A stretch of DNA of 64,000 bases, taken from positions 1-64,000 of the forward strand of contig NZ_FUXB01000017.1 in NCBI RefSeq assembly GCF_900167345.1. Reading direction: 5' to 3'. The stretch is from Vibrio cincinnatiensis DSM 19608 (lineage in GTDB: Bacteria > Pseudomonadota > Gammaproteobacteria > Enterobacterales > Vibrionaceae). Both the position numbers and the translations under genes were made by a program. The notes below the pieces were generated by a model. The model saw only the letters and a program-made list of their open reading frames with translations. It was not told the DNA's origin and made no database searches. Numbering within the stretch: the stretch's first letter is position 1; every line of letters begins with the position of its first letter. Shown here in pieces: positions 63,529-64,000 of this stretch.

Positions 63529-64000
63529 ATGCGCTTAAAGCAAGTAACCGTACCTAAGAGTTTATTTACTCTTAGTACGCTCACCGCATCGTGTTTAATG
63601 GCGTTTAACAGCTATGCCGCCATGGATTGCGATGCACTAAACCCTTGGCAATCAGGGGCGGTGTATCACGGTGGTGATCAGGTTCAATATCAAGGTATCG
63701 CCTATCAAGCCAATTATTGGACACAAAATAATAACCCAGACCAATTTTCTGGCGATTATGCCCAGTGGCGGGTTCTTGATACTTGTGCAACAGGAGAAGT
63801 GAGCAATCTTGCTCCCACCATTTCGTTGACTTCGCCTTCCTCTACGATGTCCATTGTGGCTGACCAAGAAGTCACTCTGGCGGCGGAGGCTAGCGACAGT
63901 GACGGCGAGATTTCACGGGTTGATTTTCTAATCGATGGCATCGTTATGGCGCAGGTGACCCAAGTGCCTTATCATGCCACATGGCTGGCTGTTGCTGGTT
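63529..64000 (+). CDS. Secreted chitin-binding/chitinase-like protein, N-terminal part
   Basis: The frame is cut by the window edge after 157 residues. A signal peptide ([20 protein letters not shown] to about SYA) precedes a CBM5/12-type chitin-binding module: [20 protein letters not shown], then [20 protein letters not shown] and AQWRVLDTC with its paired cysteines and exposed Trp residues. An Ig-like/Big domain follows ([13 protein letters not shown]...VDFLIDGIV). Vibrio GH18 chitinases and related proteins have this start, but the catalytic domain is not seen. AAGGA seven bases before the ATG fixes the start. Confidence 0.85.
   Translation, partial: MRLKQVTVPKSLFTLSTLTASCLMAFNSYAAMDCDALNPWQSGAVYHGGDQVQYQGIAYQANYWTQNNNPDQFSGDYAQWRVLDTCATGEVSNLAPTISLTSPSSTMSIVADQEVTLAAEASDSDGEISRVDFLIDGIVMAQVTQVPYHATWLAVAG

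Noticed and set aside
1..64000. CRISPR array, prophage, integron attC sites or toxin-antitoxin pairs
   Set aside because: No regularly spaced repeats, phage structural genes, integrase or typical small overlapping TA gene pairs were found on either strand.

Overview
The window looks like a chromosomal segment of a Vibrio-type gammaproteobacterium. This rests on several Vibrionaceae-style small families (a DUF2986-type basic protein, a YgbA/nitrous-oxide-stimulated family protein, a YgjV-type membrane protein), a second FabH, an EPS/capsule locus arranged like the Vibrio cps/brp clusters, a glpABC/glpFK divergon and a chitin-binding secreted protein at the right edge. From memory, several relatives (glpABC, glpFK, the second fabH, a PilZ protein) lie on the second chromosome of V. 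cholerae, so a chromosome II origin is possible but not shown by the sequence. No CRISPR array, prophage or rRNA operon was seen.

Layout. 1-4.0 kb: the end of an IS630-type element that has cut a winged-helix regulator, a lone EAL-domain protein, tRNA-Leu(UAA) and tRNA-Cys(GCA), and a BCCT osmolyte transporter. 4.3-9.1 kb: nirB-nirD-nirC-cobA behind a promoter with NarL/NarP-like and FNR-like sites, so nitrite uptake, nitrite reduction and siroheme supply sit together. 9.1-11.6 kb: NYN nuclease-like, DUF2986, YgbA and an MFS permease. 12.0-19.6 kb: a complete gentisate pathway for 3-hydroxybenzoate (3-hydroxybenzoate 6-hydroxylase, gentisate dioxygenase, maleylpyruvate isomerase, fumarylpyruvate hydrolase), followed in the same operon by a TRAP transporter and faced by a divergent LysR regulator. 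19.7-25.3 kb: a second FabH and an RND efflux pump without its own outer-membrane channel.

25.5-38.8 kb: a ten-gene exopolysaccharide operon. It encodes an initiating phosphoglycosyl transferase, an outer-membrane beta-barrel, a very short Wza-like export protein, a Wzc-like protein whose ATPase motifs are destroyed, a flippase, a polymerase, three glycosyltransferases, a small membrane protein of unknown role and a DUF4832-type lipoprotein. The short Wza plus separate beta-barrel, the apparently dead kinase domain and the two uncharacterised distal genes make this the most interesting accessory system here.

38.9-46.0 kb: anaerobic glycerol-3-phosphate dehydrogenase glpABC (minus) divergent from glpF and glpK (plus), with three GlpR-like operators. 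46.0-54.5 kb: small proteins, YceH, a GIY-YIG protein, a PilZ c-di-GMP receptor, an outer-membrane protein, the molybdate transporter modABC and a MipA/OmpV-like protein. 54.6-64.0 kb: a YccS-type membrane protein, DNA helicase IV, nicotinamidase, an HSL-type esterase, methylglyoxal synthase next to a YqhD-type aldehyde reductase, an orphan terminator and the start of a secreted chitin-binding protein.

All calls come from reading the sequence. Family assignments rest on recognised motifs and remembered relatives, not on database searches.
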